From contig NZ_JABFAP010000001.1 in the NCBI RefSeq assembly GCF_017168255.1, forward strand, positions 2,342,645 through 2,406,644: a DNA stretch of 64,000 bases. The letters run 5' to 3'. The notes beneath the pieces were generated by a model that did not search any database, was not told where the DNA came from, and saw nothing but the letters and a program-made list of their open reading frames with translations. Below are positions 24,313-33,563 of the stretch, piece after piece (positions within the stretch are counted from its first letter, which is position 1; each line of letters starts with the position of its first letter). Made by a program: the position numbers and the translations under genes. The stretch is from Agrococcus sp. KRD186. GTDB lineage: Bacteria > Actinomycetota > Actinomycetes > Actinomycetales > Microbacteriaceae.

Positions 24313-25661
24313 GGCCGCTCCTGGGTGGGGGTGGTCGCGGTGGTGGCCGTCTCGGGATCCGCGCGCTCGGCGAGGTGCAGCGGCAGGTGGGCGGAGAGCG
24401 CCATGCCGTCGCCGGGCGCGCTCTCGATGTCGAGGCCGCCGCCGAGCTCGCGCAGCCGGGCGCGCATGAAGCGCAGACCGTAGCTCGACGAGCCGGAGCC
24501 GCTGGCCTCCCAGGCACGCGCATCCATGCCCTGTCCGTCGTCGATGATGTCGAGCCGCACGGCGTCGCCCGCGTCGATGAGGCTCACGACCACGCGCGAT
24601 GCCGCGGCATGCTGGCGCACGTTCGCGAGCGCCGACTGCGCCGTGCGCAGGAGCGCCACCTCGACCGGTGTCGGCAGCAGCGGCAGCGAACCGTCGACGT
24701 GCAGCTCGGTGGCGATGCCGGCCTCCTCGCCGAGCCGCTCGAGCATGCGCCCGATGGCTGCCGCGAGCGCGTCGTCGAGCTCTGCCGGGGCCAGCGCGGC
24801 CACGATGCGGCGCACGTCGCCGAGGCTCTCGCTCGCGAGCGTCTCGACCTGCTGCAGCGTGCGGGTGGCGGAGGGGTCGGCGGTGCGCCCGTGCTCGGCG
24901 TGCGCGAGCAGGTGGATGGAGGCGAGCGACTGCGCGACGGTGTCGTGGATGTCGCGCGAGAGCCGGGTGCGCTCGGCGATCGCCCCCGAGTGCCGCTGGG
25001 CGAGCGCCAGCTCGTCCTGCAGGTCGGCGGTCTCGCGCTGCGCCCGGGCGAGCGAGTCGACCAGCCGCTCGCGCGCGGCGGCCTCGCGCAGCAGCTCGAG
25101 GTAGCCGCGCGAGATGCCGAGCGCGAAGACGCCGCCGATCAGCGGGCCGAAGACGTTGGCATAGCTGGTGCCGCCGTGGTGGAGCAGCGGGGCGAGCACG
25201 ACCACCGCGAACACCGCGGCCGAGAACACGATCGCCCAGGCGCCCGGCAGCAGGTGCCCGGCCAGCAGCCACAGCAGGAAGGCCACCCAGACGAACTCGG
25301 CCGAGACGGCGGCGGCCGCGACCCAGACGACGACGAAGCCGAGCAGCCACCAGGTGACGCCGCGCCTGGAGCGGGTCCTGCCGATCAGGAGGGCGCCGGC
25401 GGTGTGCCAGGCGAGGATCGCCAGCCCCGCCACGATGGCGGCCGCGGCCGGCGTGCCGTCGCCGATCGCTCGGATGACGCCGATCGTGGTCAGCGCGGCG
25501 GCCATCACATGCTGACCGATCGCCATCGCGCGGGCGACGGAGCCGACCGCTGCGGCGCCGTTCCCTGGGGCGCCGATCCCTGCGGCGCCGATGCGGGCGG
25601 GGCCGGCGATTGCCGACCCCTCCCCCTCAGGCCGCGACAGCGGCAGGTGCACGAAGCTCAT
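24309..25661 (-). CDS. Sensor histidine kinase (HisKA_3 type)
   Basis: A 450-residue NarL-type kinase. Residues 45-185 hold about five to six membrane helices; a coiled coil follows (about 188-230). The phosphorylated residue is His239 in SRDIHDTVAQSL. The ATPase domain shows SALANVRQHA and DDGQGMD, and the C-terminus has YGLRFMRARLRELGG. The sensor is built from membrane helices with little outside loop, suggesting detection of membrane or envelope stress. Its start overlaps the end of the MMPL gene by 35 bp; the ATG at 25661 was used, though an internal start is possible because the first 40 residues are low complexity. Confidence 0.9.
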   Translation of the reverse strand: MSFVHLPLSRPEGEGSAIAGPARIGAAGIGAPGNGAAAVGSVARAMAIGQHVMAAALTTIGVIRAIGDGTPAAAAIVAGLAILAWHTAGALLIGRTRSRRGVTWWLLGFVVVWVAAAAVSAEFVWVAFLLWLLAGHLLPGAWAIVFSAAVFAVVVLAPLLHHGGTSYANVFGPLIGGVFALGISRGYLELLREAAARERLVDSLARAQRETADLQDELALAQRHSGAIAERTRLSRDIHDTVAQSLASIHLLAHAEHGRTADPSATRTLQQVETLASESLGDVRRIVAALAPAELDDALAAAIGRMLERLGEEAGIATELHVDGSLPLLPTPVEVALLRTAQSALANVRQHAAASRVVVSLIDAGDAVRLDIIDDGQGMDARAWEASGSGSSSYGLRFMRARLRELGGGLDIESAPGDGMALSAHLPLHLAERADPETATTATTPTQERP

Positions 25662-27726
25662 GGTTCGATTCTCCGCTGTCTGCCCGATTCCTGCCCGGCC
25701 ACCAGATGCGATCGCCCAGGATGCCGAAGATCGCCGGCACGATCACGGTGCGCACGATCAGCGTGTCGACCACCACGCCGAGCCCCACGATGAGGCCGAG
25801 CTGGCCGAGCGTCACGAGCGGCAGCACGCCCAGCGCCGCGAACACCGCCGCCAGCACGATGCCAGCGCTGGTGATGACGCCGCCGGTCGAGGCGACCGCC
25901 CGCACCATCCCCTGCCGCGTGTCGTGCGTGCGCGCCTCGGCGCGAGCGCGGTGCACGAGGAAGATCGTGTAGTCGATGCCGAGCGCGACCAGGAACAGGA
26001 ACGCCAGCAGCGGCACCTGCAGATCGAGCGCGGGCTGGTCGAACAGCACCCGGCTGAGCCACGAGCCCGCGCCGATCGCCGCGAGCGCGCTGGCCACGTT
26101 GACCAGCAGCAGCACCACGGGCGCGACGAGCGAGCGCAGCAGCACCAGCAGCACGAGGAAGCTCACCGCCAGCACCAGCGGAGCGATCAGCAGCAGATCC
26201 TGCAGGTTGCCGGCGCGCGCATCCAGGTCGGTCGCGACCGCGCCTCCGACCAGCGCATCCGCCCCCCGCACCTCGTGCGCGGCCGTGCGCAGCTGCTCGG
26301 TGAGCGCGAGCGACTCCTCGGTGCCGGGCGCGTGCTCCCCCGTCACCATGATCTTCGCGAGCGTGCCGTCGGCGGTCTCGGCGACCGGGTGCGCGCGCAC
26401 GACGCCCTCGAGCGGCGCGACCGCGGCGACCACGGCCTCCGCGTGGTCCGCATCCGCCACGATGAAGCTCGGCTGCGCCTCGCCGGCGGGGAAGTGCCGC
26501 GCGAGGGTCTCGAGACCGGCCGCCGACTCGGACTGCACCCGGAACCGCTCGAGCTGGTCGAGCCCGATCGAGGTGCCGAACAGACCCCCGGCCATCACTG
26601 CCAGCACGGCGAGGCCGGCCGCCAGGCTGAGCGCCGGCCGGCGCATCACGCGGGCGGCGATCGCCCGCCAGGCGCGGCCGTGCGTCGCGCCGGAGCCGGG
26701 GCGCGGCACGAACGGCCAGAAGACGCGGCGGCCGAGCAGCGCCAGCACCGGCGGCAGCGCGAGCAGCACGGCGGCGAGCGCGATCAGCAGCCCGAGTGCG
26801 GAGGAGAGCCCGAGGCCGCGGGTGCCGGGGATGACGGCGAGCACGAGGGTCAGCAGCGCCAGCACGACGGTCACGTTCGAGGCCAGGATGGCGGGCGCGG
26901 TGTGCCGCCAGGCGGTGCTGAGCGCCAGGCGGTGGTCGTCGGTGCGCAGCAGCTCCTCGCGGTAGCGCGAGATGAGCAGCAGCGCGTAGTTGGTGCCGGC
27001 GCCGAAGACCAGCACGCTGATGATGCCGGCGTCGAACTGCAGCCCGAGCGCCGCGCCGAGCGCCGCGGTGGCCTTGCCGGCGAGCTGGTCGGCGAAGGCG
27101 ACGACCGCGAGCGGGATGAGCCAGAGGATCGGCGAGCGGTACGTCACGATCAGCAGCACGGCGACGATCAGGATCGTCACGATCAGCAGCGTGAAGTCGG
27201 CACCTTCGAACGACGACGCGACATCGGCGCCGAAGGCCGGGCCGCCGGTCACCTGCAGCTGCAGCCCGTCGATCGCGTTCGCCGCGAGCGCCTCGCGCAG
27301 CCCCGAGACGACCCCGGCGGTCTCGCCGTTGCTCTCCCCCACCGTGATCGGCGTGACCAGCAGCGCGGCCCGGCCGTCATCGCTCACCAGGGGGCCGGAT
27401 GCGTCGGCGCCGGTCTCGTCGTCCAGCACCGGCAGGAGCGCCGTCAGTGCCGCCTGATCGCCGGCCGTCAGCGCCCCGGCGTCGTCGCGCGAGGCGACCA
27501 CGAGCACCGACTGCTGGTCGGCGTCCGGGAACCGCTCGAGCAGCTCGGCCACCTGGGCCGACTCGGAGTCGGCCGGTGCGGTGTCGCTGCCGGCGGGCAG
27601 CTCGGCGCGGCCGAAGAGACCGAAGAGCAGGGCGAAGCCGACCAGCACCAGGCCGAGGCTCACCCACGCTCCGCGGCGGGAGGTCAAGCGGTCAGAGAGG
27701 GGCACGCGCCCACGAGCGGAAGTCAT
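25627..27726 (-). CDS. MMPL-family RND transporter (YdfJ-like)
   Basis: A 699-residue RND exporter. It starts with a basic segment and one helix (AWVSLGLVLVGFALLFGLFG), followed by an outer domain of about 140 residues, a block of helices containing VLVFGAGTNYALLLISRYREEL, then a second outer domain and second helix block with FLVALGIDYTIFLVHRAR. The paired blocks with GxxxDY/N motifs are the proton-relay signature. MMPL members move lipids, pigments or antimicrobials. It is the first gene of an operon with a histidine kinase and response regulator; an ATG at 27726 was chosen because the upstream sequence is divergent promoter DNA. Confidence 0.85.
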   Translation of the reverse strand: MTSARGRVPLSDRLTSRRGAWVSLGLVLVGFALLFGLFGRAELPAGSDTAPADSESAQVAELLERFPDADQQSVLVVASRDDAGALTAGDQAALTALLPVLDDETGADASGPLVSDDGRAALLVTPITVGESNGETAGVVSGLREALAANAIDGLQLQVTGGPAFGADVASSFEGADFTLLIVTILIVAVLLIVTYRSPILWLIPLAVVAFADQLAGKATAALGAALGLQFDAGIISVLVFGAGTNYALLLISRYREELLRTDDHRLALSTAWRHTAPAILASNVTVVLALLTLVLAVIPGTRGLGLSSALGLLIALAAVLLALPPVLALLGRRVFWPFVPRPGSGATHGRAWRAIAARVMRRPALSLAAGLAVLAVMAGGLFGTSIGLDQLERFRVQSESAAGLETLARHFPAGEAQPSFIVADADHAEAVVAAVAPLEGVVRAHPVAETADGTLAKIMVTGEHAPGTEESLALTEQLRTAAHEVRGADALVGGAVATDLDARAGNLQDLLLIAPLVLAVSFLVLLVLLRSLVAPVVLLLVNVASALAAIGAGSWLSRVLFDQPALDLQVPLLAFLFLVALGIDYTIFLVHRARAEARTHDTRQGMVRAVASTGGVITSAGIVLAAVFAALGVLPLVTLGQLGLIVGLGVVVDTLIVRTVIVPAIFGILGDRIWWPGRNRADSGESNHELRAPAAVAA

Positions 27727-27833
27727 GCATCCATCCCACCGACTTCGCGCATCCGTGGCATCGTGAGCACGGTTGCTTCCCGTCTCAACCGTTCGATGGA
27801 GGCGCGGCCCTGGCGCCGCTATCTCTATATATG

Positions 27834-27839
27834 TAGTGT
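27834..27839 (+). promoter_or_regulatory. Putative -10 box of leaderless padR gene
   Basis: TAGTGT lies six bases before the ATG. It sits at the end of an AT-rich TCTATATATGTAGT stretch, unusual in this GC-rich DNA, that could also hold a PadR operator. Confidence 0.4.
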
Positions 27840-27845
27840 GAGCGC

Positions 27846-28211
27846 ATGCCGCGACCGCTCTCCCGCATGACTCCCGCGACGCTCGACGTGCTCGCGCAGC
27901 TGCTCGAGCGCGACGCGCCCACCTGGGGCCTGGCCATCGCCGGCGCGACCGGCCGGCCCACGGGCTCGGTCTATCCCATCCTCGAGCGGCTCGAGTCGCA
28001 TGAGTGGGTGGTGAGCGAGTGGGAGGCCGACGGCGTGCGCCCCGGAGCCCGCCGTCGCCTCTACCGCCTGACGCCCGATGCCCGCGAGACGGCGACGGAT
28101 GCGCTGCGGCACGCCCACGAGCGGGCCGCGGCCGCGCGGTCCAAGACCGCCGGCCGGGCGAAGCCCGCCCTCGGCGCTCGCCCGCGACCGGCACTGGGCG
28201 GTGCGTCGTGA
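27846..28211 (+). CDS. PadR family transcriptional regulator
   Basis: A 121-residue PadR repressor. The winged helix covers residues 8-85: MTPATLDVLAQLL, TWGLAIAGATG, GSVYPILERLESHEWV and RRLYRLTPDA match the family. A short basic C-terminal region replaces the usual dimerisation helix, as in subfamily 2. It is divergent from the MMPL-kinase operon and coupled by a GTGA overlap to a membrane protein gene. Such PadR plus membrane-protein pairs are frequent in actinobacteria. Whether it represses the divergent exporter, its partner or both is unknown. Confidence 0.88.
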   Translation: MPRPLSRMTPATLDVLAQLLERDAPTWGLAIAGATGRPTGSVYPILERLESHEWVVSEWEADGVRPGARRRLYRLTPDARETATDALRHAHERAAAARSKTAGRAKPALGARPRPALGGAS

Positions 28212-29344
28212 AGGGCCGCCTGACGCAGGGCGTCGTCGAGCTGGCCGCCGCGTCGCTTCCCTGGGCGATCCGCGACCGCTACCGCGAGGAGTGGCTGCAC
28301 GACCTCGCGCACGCCGCCGAGGTGGGTGTGCACCCGCGCGATGTCGCCTGGGGTGCCGTGCGCACCGCAATCACCGCTGACCGGATGCAGGCACCGAGCA
28401 CGGCGCACGCGATCCTTCAGGCGCGGTTGCGCATCGACTCGGCAGGCACGCACGGGACGATCGCGATGACGCAGCTCGTCATCATGTTTGTGACCGGTGC
28501 CGGAGCCGGCAGTGGCATGGGCGTAGGCGTCGGCGCGCCCACCGTCGTCGGTGTCCTGCTGGCTCTCACGGCGCTCATCCACTCGGTGTTCATCGTCGTG
28601 CAGCTGCACCTCGCATGGACCGTCATCGGCGGCGCGATCCGGTTCGCTGCTCTGCTGTGGGGCCTCGGCATCGTGCTCGCGCTCGCCGCTGCACTACTCG
28701 CACTCAACCGCGTCGACCAGTGGTGGATGCTCTCGTGGGGCGCCGGAGCCTGTTTGGCAGCCTCCTCGATCCTCGCCGACGCCCGGAAGCCGCCGAAGCC
28801 CGTGCTGCGCCACCATGTGCGCCCAGGCTCCCGGTACAGGCTCGTTCTGGCAGGTGGTGCCGTGGGGGTGCTGACGATCGCCCTCGCCGTCCTCGACGCC
28901 ACGGCCCTCGTGCCCCAGCGCTGGGCCGCAGCCATGCCGCTCGACGCGGCGTGGGCGGCCGTGGGCGCATCGGGCGGCCCGAGCTCTCCGCTCGCCGCTG
29001 GTGCGCAGCTCGCGGCGCTCATGCTCGTGCCGATCGTCCTGTGCCTGTTCGTCGCGGGGCGCTGGGCGCGCTCTGAGCGCGGCATCCTCGGCTGGGTTTC
29101 TTCCGGCTCCCTGCTCGCAGCCTTCGTCGCGTTCTTCCACGCGACCGCGCTCACCCTCGGCTTGCCTGTCACGACTTCCACCCCGGTCTACGTCATCTTG
29201 CCGCTGGTAGCCGGGGCGCTCATGGAGCTCGTCTACCGGGGACTCCCCCGCCTCGCCGCGCTGCCGCCCGCGTCCGTGCCCCTGCCACCCGGGCCTTGGC
29301 ACGTCGAGCTCGATGTCCCGAGCAGAGGACGCGTCACCGGATGA
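28208..29344 (+). CDS. PadR-coupled multi-pass membrane protein
   Basis: A 378-residue protein. The N-terminal soluble part has SLPWAIRDRYREEWLHDL, a motif seen in PadR-associated actinobacterial membrane proteins. From residue 92 it has about eight hydrophobic segments with Gly/Val-rich turns. I do not recognise a transporter family. The GTG start overlaps the padR stop. It lacks ATP-binding or kinase motifs, so it is probably a sensor or permease partner. Confidence 0.65.
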   Translation: MKGRLTQGVVELAAASLPWAIRDRYREEWLHDLAHAAEVGVHPRDVAWGAVRTAITADRMQAPSTAHAILQARLRIDSAGTHGTIAMTQLVIMFVTGAGAGSGMGVGVGAPTVVGVLLALTALIHSVFIVVQLHLAWTVIGGAIRFAALLWGLGIVLALAAALLALNRVDQWWMLSWGAGACLAASSILADARKPPKPVLRHHVRPGSRYRLVLAGGAVGVLTIALAVLDATALVPQRWAAAMPLDAAWAAVGASGGPSSPLAAGAQLAALMLVPIVLCLFVAGRWARSERGILGWVSSGSLLAAFVAFFHATALTLGLPVTTSTPVYVILPLVAGALMELVYRGLPRLAALPPASVPLPPGPWHVELDVPSRGRVTG

Positions 29345-29473
29345 GGACGTTCTGTCCTCGTCTCGCGACGGATCGCGAATGCTTCCTCTGCTCGTGACGG
29401 TCGCCCGCGAGGCGGGCCGGCTCGGCGAGCAGGTCGCTCGAGCGTGCGCGCGGCGCGGCCGGAGATGAGGAAC

Positions 29474-29497
29474 GGCCCCGGGGTGGAGCCCGGGGCC
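29474..29497. terminator. Hairpin terminator next to tRNA-Leu
   Basis: GGCCCCGGG (29474-29482) and CCCGGGGCC (29489-29497) form a perfect 9-bp stem with a GTGGAG loop. It lies 6 bp beyond the 3' end of tRNA-Leu and also downstream of the PadR-coupled gene on the other strand. Confidence 0.75.
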
Positions 29498-29502
29498 GAT
29501 CG

Positions 29503-29586
29503 TGCGCGAGGGGGGACTTGAACCCCCACGTTCTTGCGAACACTGGCACCTGAAGCCAGCGCGTCTGCCAATTCCGCCACTCGCGC
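29503..29586 (-). tRNA. tRNA-Leu (CAG)
   Basis: Minus-strand cloverleaf of 84 nt. The acceptor GCGCGAG pairs with CTCGCGC, anticodon loop TTCAGGT gives anticodon CAG between CTGGC and GCCAG, and a long variable arm (GTGTTCGCAAGAAC) shows a class II tRNA. The T-arm has GGTTCAAGTCC. CCA is not encoded. Confidence 0.95.
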
Positions 29587-29681
29587 GAAGCCCGCCGTGC
29601 AGCGGGCAACTCAACGAGAATATCAGGTTCCTAGCCTCGCCGGGTACGCTAACGGCGGCTGATGGGAGGTGAGCACGCACA

Positions 29682-30359
29682 ATGGGATTCCTCGATTCGA
29701 TCGAGCGCGGCCTTGAGAAGGCCGTCAACGGCGCCTTCGCGAAGACGTTCCGATCCGGCGTCGAGCCGGTCGAGATCGCCAGCGCGCTCAAGCGCGAGCT
29801 CGACACCCAGGCCAGCGTCGTCTCGCGCGACCGCATCCTGGTGCCGAACCGGCTCACCGTGCGCCTCGCACCCGCCGACTTCGAGCGCCTGCGCCGCCTC
29901 GGCGACTCACTGCTCGACGAGCTCACCGGCACGCTGCAGACGCACGCGCGCCAATCGGGCTACTCGTTCCCCGGCCCCATCGATCTCGGTCTCGAGCCCG
30001 ACGAGGGCATGACGACGGGGATGCTCGACATCTCCTCCGACTCGGCCGCCGGTGAGGTCGTGTGGACGGCCGTCGTCGACATCAAGGGCAAGCGCTATCG
30101 GCTGCGCAAGGGCAGCACCGTCATCGGGCGCGGCTCGGAAGCCGACATCACCGTCGACGACGCCGGCGCCTCCCGAAAGCACGCCGAGATCGTCTGGGAC
30201 GGCACCCGCGCCCAGGTGAGCGACCTCGGCTCCACCAACGGCACCACGCTCAACGGCAGGGCGCTGGGGAGCGCGCTGCTCGAGCCCGACTCGATCATCG
30301 ACATCGGTGCCACACGCATCGTCTACCGCGTGCTGGCACAGTCGAAGGAGCAAGCGTGA
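29682..30359 (+). CDS. fhaA: FHA domain protein FhaA (DUF3662 + FHA)
   Basis: A 225-residue protein with an N-terminal DUF3662 domain (MGFLDSIERGLEKAVNGAFA, then the LKREL and RILVPNRLTVRL strands) and a C-terminal FHA domain with GRGSEADITVDD, SRKHAEI and LGSTNGTTLN. FHA domains bind phosphothreonine, here most likely on the kinases encoded downstream or on cell-wall regulators. It is the first gene of the conserved fhaA-fhaB-pstP-rodA-pbpA-pknA-pknB operon. The linker between domains is shorter than in mycobacterial FhaA. GGAGG precedes the ATG. Confidence 0.95.
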   Translation: MGFLDSIERGLEKAVNGAFAKTFRSGVEPVEIASALKRELDTQASVVSRDRILVPNRLTVRLAPADFERLRRLGDSLLDELTGTLQTHARQSGYSFPGPIDLGLEPDEGMTTGMLDISSDSAAGEVVWTAVVDIKGKRYRLRKGSTVIGRGSEADITVDDAGASRKHAEIVWDGTRAQVSDLGSTNGTTLNGRALGSALLEPDSIIDIGATRIVYRVLAQSKEQA

Positions 30360-30898
30360 GCGACCTGACCCTCATCGTCATCAGGATCGGCTTCCTCGCG
30401 CTCCTGTGGCTGTTCATCTTCATCGTCCTGTACTCGCTGCGCAGCGACCTGTTCGGCCCGAAGCTCACGCCGCTGCAACGGGTGGCGGTGCAGAGCGCCA
30501 GGTCCCGCGAGAGCGGCGCGGCGCCCACCGCCCCGTCCGACTCAGCCGACGCACCGACCACCGTGACCGAGCGGGCGAGCGCGGGCAACGCATCCGCTCG
30601 ATCGGGTGACGCGACCCGCATCGTGATCACCTCCGGGCCGCGGTCGGGCCTCGAGCTCGACCTGCCGCAGACCGGCCTCACGGTCGGCCGCTCCTCGGGC
30701 AGCGGGCTGCAGATCAAGGACGACTACACCTCGAACCAGCACGCCAAGATCGTGCGCTGGCGCGACCAGTGGGTCGTGCAGGACCTCGGCTCCACCAACG
30801 GCACCTTCGTCGAGGGCGCGCGCATCAGCGAGTCGACGCCCGTGCGGGTCGGCTCCGCCGTGCGCATCGGCACCACCACGTTCGAGCTGAGGCGCTGA
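30356..30898 (+). CDS. fhaB: FHA domain membrane-anchored protein FhaB
   Basis: A 180-residue protein with an N-terminal membrane helix (LIVIRIGFLALLWLFIFIVL), a linker and a C-terminal FHA domain: VGRSSGSGLQIKD, SNQHAKIV and LGSTNGTFVEG. In relatives FhaB (FipA) recruits phosphorylated cell-division partners at the membrane. The GTG start overlaps the fhaA stop (GTGA). The next gene follows after 2 bp. Confidence 0.94.
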   Translation: MSDLTLIVIRIGFLALLWLFIFIVLYSLRSDLFGPKLTPLQRVAVQSARSRESGAAPTAPSDSADAPTTVTERASAGNASARSGDATRIVITSGPRSGLELDLPQTGLTVGRSSGSGLQIKDDYTSNQHAKIVRWRDQWVVQDLGSTNGTFVEGARISESTPVRVGSAVRIGTTTFELRR

Positions 30899-30900
30899 GC

Positions 30901-32142
30901 TTGAGCACACCGCTCGCGGCCGCGATCAGCCACGTCGGCCGGATCCGCACGGAGAACCAGGACTCCGGCTACGCGGGAGCGACGCTGTGCTTCGTGGCTG
31001 ACGGGATGGGCGGGCACGCGGGCGGCGACGTCGCGAGCGCCATCGTCACCCGCAGGGCCCGCGAGGCCGACCGCGAGTACGAGACGCCGCAGGCGGCCGC
31101 CGAGGCGCTCGCCGCGGCGCTGCGCGAGGGCAACGACGCGCTGCAGCAGGCGATGCTCGAGCACCCGGAGCTGACGGGCATGGGCACCACCGGCTCCGGC
31201 ATCATCCGGGTCGGCGACCAGATGGGCATCGCGCACATCGGTGACAGCCGCATCTACCGCTACCGGGTCGGCGCGCTCGAGCAGATCTCCACCGACCACA
31301 CCTTCGTGCAGAAGCTGGTCGACGCCGGCCGCATCACCCGCGAGGAGGCCGAGCACCACCCGCGGCGCAACGTGGTCATGCGCGTGCTCGGCAACGTCGA
31401 GACCAACCCCGAGATCGACATCCTGATCGAGCAGACGCTGCCCGGCGACCGCTGGCTGGTCTGCTCCGACGGGCTCTCGAGCTACGTGGACGAGGATCGC
31501 ATCCGCGCCATCCTCGCCCAGGGGCTCGACACGCCCTCCACCGTGCAGCGGCTGGTCAACGAGTCGCTCTCGCGCGGCGCCCCCGACAACGTCACCGTCG
31601 TGATCTGCGACATCGACGAGCGGCGCTCGTCATCGATCGAGCCCACCACCGTCGGCTCCGCCGCCGCGCCCATCAGCTACGAGGCGGTCGAGCCCGAGCG
31701 CACCTCGGTGAGCCTCGGCCAGCTGCTGCTGCACCCGCGCCAGTCGCGCATGCAGCCGGCGTTCGAGCACTTCGAGCCCGAGAGCGAGGAGTTCCTGCAG
31801 GAGCTGCTCGCCGAGCAGCGCCGCATGCGCCGCACGCGCCGCATCACCTGGGGCATCGGGGCGAGCCTGGCGATCATCGGCATCGTCGTGCTCTCGGCGG
31901 TGTTCTACAACTGGACTCAGGATCGGTACTTCGTGGGCGTCAACGACGCCGGCAATGTCGCGATCTACCAGGGCATCCAGCAGCAGATCGGCCCGATCGT
32001 GCTCGCCACCCAGGTGGAGGAGACCGACATCGCGATCGACGACCTCACGCCGTTCAACCAGCGCAACGTCGAGCAGACCATGTCGGCCGGCTCGCTGGCC
32101 GCCGCGCAGGCCATCGTCGAGCGATTGGAGCCGTCACCGTGA
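30901..32142 (+). CDS. pstP: PP2C-type Ser/Thr protein phosphatase PstP
   Basis: A 413-residue membrane phosphatase that removes phosphates from the Pkn kinases and their targets. Metal-binding PP2C motifs are TENQDSGYAG (18-27), ADGMGGHAGGD (33-43), IGDSRIYRYR, CSDGLS and APDNVTVVI. A transmembrane helix (IGASLAIIGIVVLSAVFY) separates it from an extracytoplasmic tail of about 80 residues. The most likely start is TTG, 2 bp after the fhaB stop, because the catalytic domain begins at once. Its outside domain is shorter than in mycobacterial PstP. Confidence 0.92.
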   Translation: MSTPLAAAISHVGRIRTENQDSGYAGATLCFVADGMGGHAGGDVASAIVTRRAREADREYETPQAAAEALAAALREGNDALQQAMLEHPELTGMGTTGSGIIRVGDQMGIAHIGDSRIYRYRVGALEQISTDHTFVQKLVDAGRITREEAEHHPRRNVVMRVLGNVETNPEIDILIEQTLPGDRWLVCSDGLSSYVDEDRIRAILAQGLDTPSTVQRLVNESLSRGAPDNVTVVICDIDERRSSSIEPTTVGSAAAPISYEAVEPERTSVSLGQLLLHPRQSRMQPAFEHFEPESEEFLQELLAEQRRMRRTRRITWGIGASLAIIGIVVLSAVFYNWTQDRYFVGVNDAGNVAIYQGIQQQIGPIVLATQVEETDIAIDDLTPFNQRNVEQTMSAGSLAAAQAIVERLEPSP

Positions 32143-33563
32143 CGCACCAGTCGGCACCGCGCGACCAGGCCGCTCCCAGCAACGCGCTCCAGACCGGCAT
32201 CGTGCAGCTGCGCGACGTGACCGAGGCCATCAAGGTACGCATCCGCAACCCCGCGAAGCTGCGCAACCTCGAGCTGTTCCTGCTCATCGTCGCCTGGGTC
32301 ATCGCCGGCGGCGCCATGGTGCTCGTGCAGCTCGGCGCGCTGCAGACCGTCGACCTCTTCCCGCTGCAGCTCGCCGCGGGCCTCGGCGTGCTCACGCTCG
32401 CGCTGCACGTCGCCCTGCGCGTGGTCGCGCGTGAGGCAGACGCGATCATCCTGCCCGTCGCGACCGTGCTCAACGGGCTCGGCATCGCGATGATCTACCG
32501 CATCGACATCGCTGAGGGCCTGACCGGCTGGGACGCCGCCTCGATGCGGCAGATCGCCTGGACGGGCGTCGCCCTGATCATCGCGATCGTCGCGATCATC
32601 GTGGTGCGGAACCACCGCGTGCTCGCCCGCTTCCGGTACCTGGCGATGGCGATCGCCTTCCTGCTGCTGATCCTGCCGCTGATGCCCGGCATCGGGCGCA
32701 CCATCAACGGCGCGACGGTCTGGATCGGCATCGGCCCGTTCTCCTTCCAGCCCGGCGAGCTGGCCAAGATCGCGCTGGCGATCTTCTTCGCGGGCTACCT
32801 GATGACCGCGCGCGACTCGCTCTCGGTGGTGGGCAGGAAGGTGCTCGGCGTGCGCTTCCCGCGACTGCGCGACCTCGGGCCGATCCTGGTGGTCTGGGCG
32901 ATGTGCATGCTGGTGCTCGTCTTCCAGCGCGACCTCGGCACCTCGGCCCTCTACTTCGGCCTGTTCCTGGTGATGATCTACGTCGCCACCGGGCGCCGCT
33001 CGTGGATGGTCATCGGCGTCGGCCTGGTCGCGCTCGGCGGCGTCGCCGCCTACCTCTCGCTCGGCTACGTGCAGCGCCGCATCGACGCCTGGATCCACGC
33101 CTTCGACCAGAGCGTCTACGAGGCGCAGGGCGGCTCGTTCCAGATCGTGCAGGGTGTGTTCGGCATGGGGCAGGGCGGGCTGCTGGGCACCGGGCTGGGC
33201 CTCGGCAGGCCAGACATCACGCCCTACGCCAACAGCGACTACATCATCCCCTCGCTGGGCGAGGAGCTCGGCCTCGCCGGCATCTTCGCGATCCTCGGCC
33301 TCTACCTGATCCTGGTCTCGCGCGGCATCCGCATCGGCTTCCAGGGCCCGGATGACTTCACCAAGCTGCTGGGCGTGGGGCTCGCGTTCGTCATCGGGCT
33401 GCAGGTGTTCATCGTCGTCGGCGGCGTCACCCGGCTCATCCCGCTGACCGGCCTGACGACGCCGTTCCTGGCCGCCGGTGGATCGTCGCTGCTGGCCAAC
33501 TGGCTCATCGTCGCGCTGCTGCTGCGGTTGAGCGATTCGGTGCGCGGAAGGGGGATCGTATGA
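32139..33563 (+). CDS. rodA: SEDS-family glycosyltransferase (RodA/FtsW)
   Basis: A 474-residue polytopic protein, a peptidoglycan glycosyltransferase of the SEDS family that polymerises lipid II. It has ten or more helices. Family motifs are GATVWIGIGPFSFQPGELAK (with the functionally important W-I-x-G and P-x-E segments), VFQRDLGTSAL and, near the C-terminus, GVTRLIPLTGLTTPFLAAGG. The N-terminus has a charged 40-residue cytoplasmic segment. GTGA and ATGA overlaps couple it to pstP and the class B PBP gene, its expected partner. Confidence 0.95.
   Translation: MTHQSAPRDQAAPSNALQTGIVQLRDVTEAIKVRIRNPAKLRNLELFLLIVAWVIAGGAMVLVQLGALQTVDLFPLQLAAGLGVLTLALHVALRVVAREADAIILPVATVLNGLGIAMIYRIDIAEGLTGWDAASMRQIAWTGVALIIAIVAIIVVRNHRVLARFRYLAMAIAFLLLILPLMPGIGRTINGATVWIGIGPFSFQPGELAKIALAIFFAGYLMTARDSLSVVGRKVLGVRFPRLRDLGPILVVWAMCMLVLVFQRDLGTSALYFGLFLVMIYVATGRRSWMVIGVGLVALGGVAAYLSLGYVQRRIDAWIHAFDQSVYEAQGGSFQIVQGVFGMGQGGLLGTGLGLGRPDITPYANSDYIIPSLGEELGLAGIFAILGLYLILVSRGIRIGFQGPDDFTKLLGVGLAFVIGLQVFIVVGGVTRLIPLTGLTTPFLAAGGSSLLANWLIVALLLRLSDSVRGRGIV

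Noticed and set aside
23707..24483. A 258-codon plus-strand frame opposite the response regulator and kinase.
   Set aside because: Antisense shadow of a certain two-component pair.
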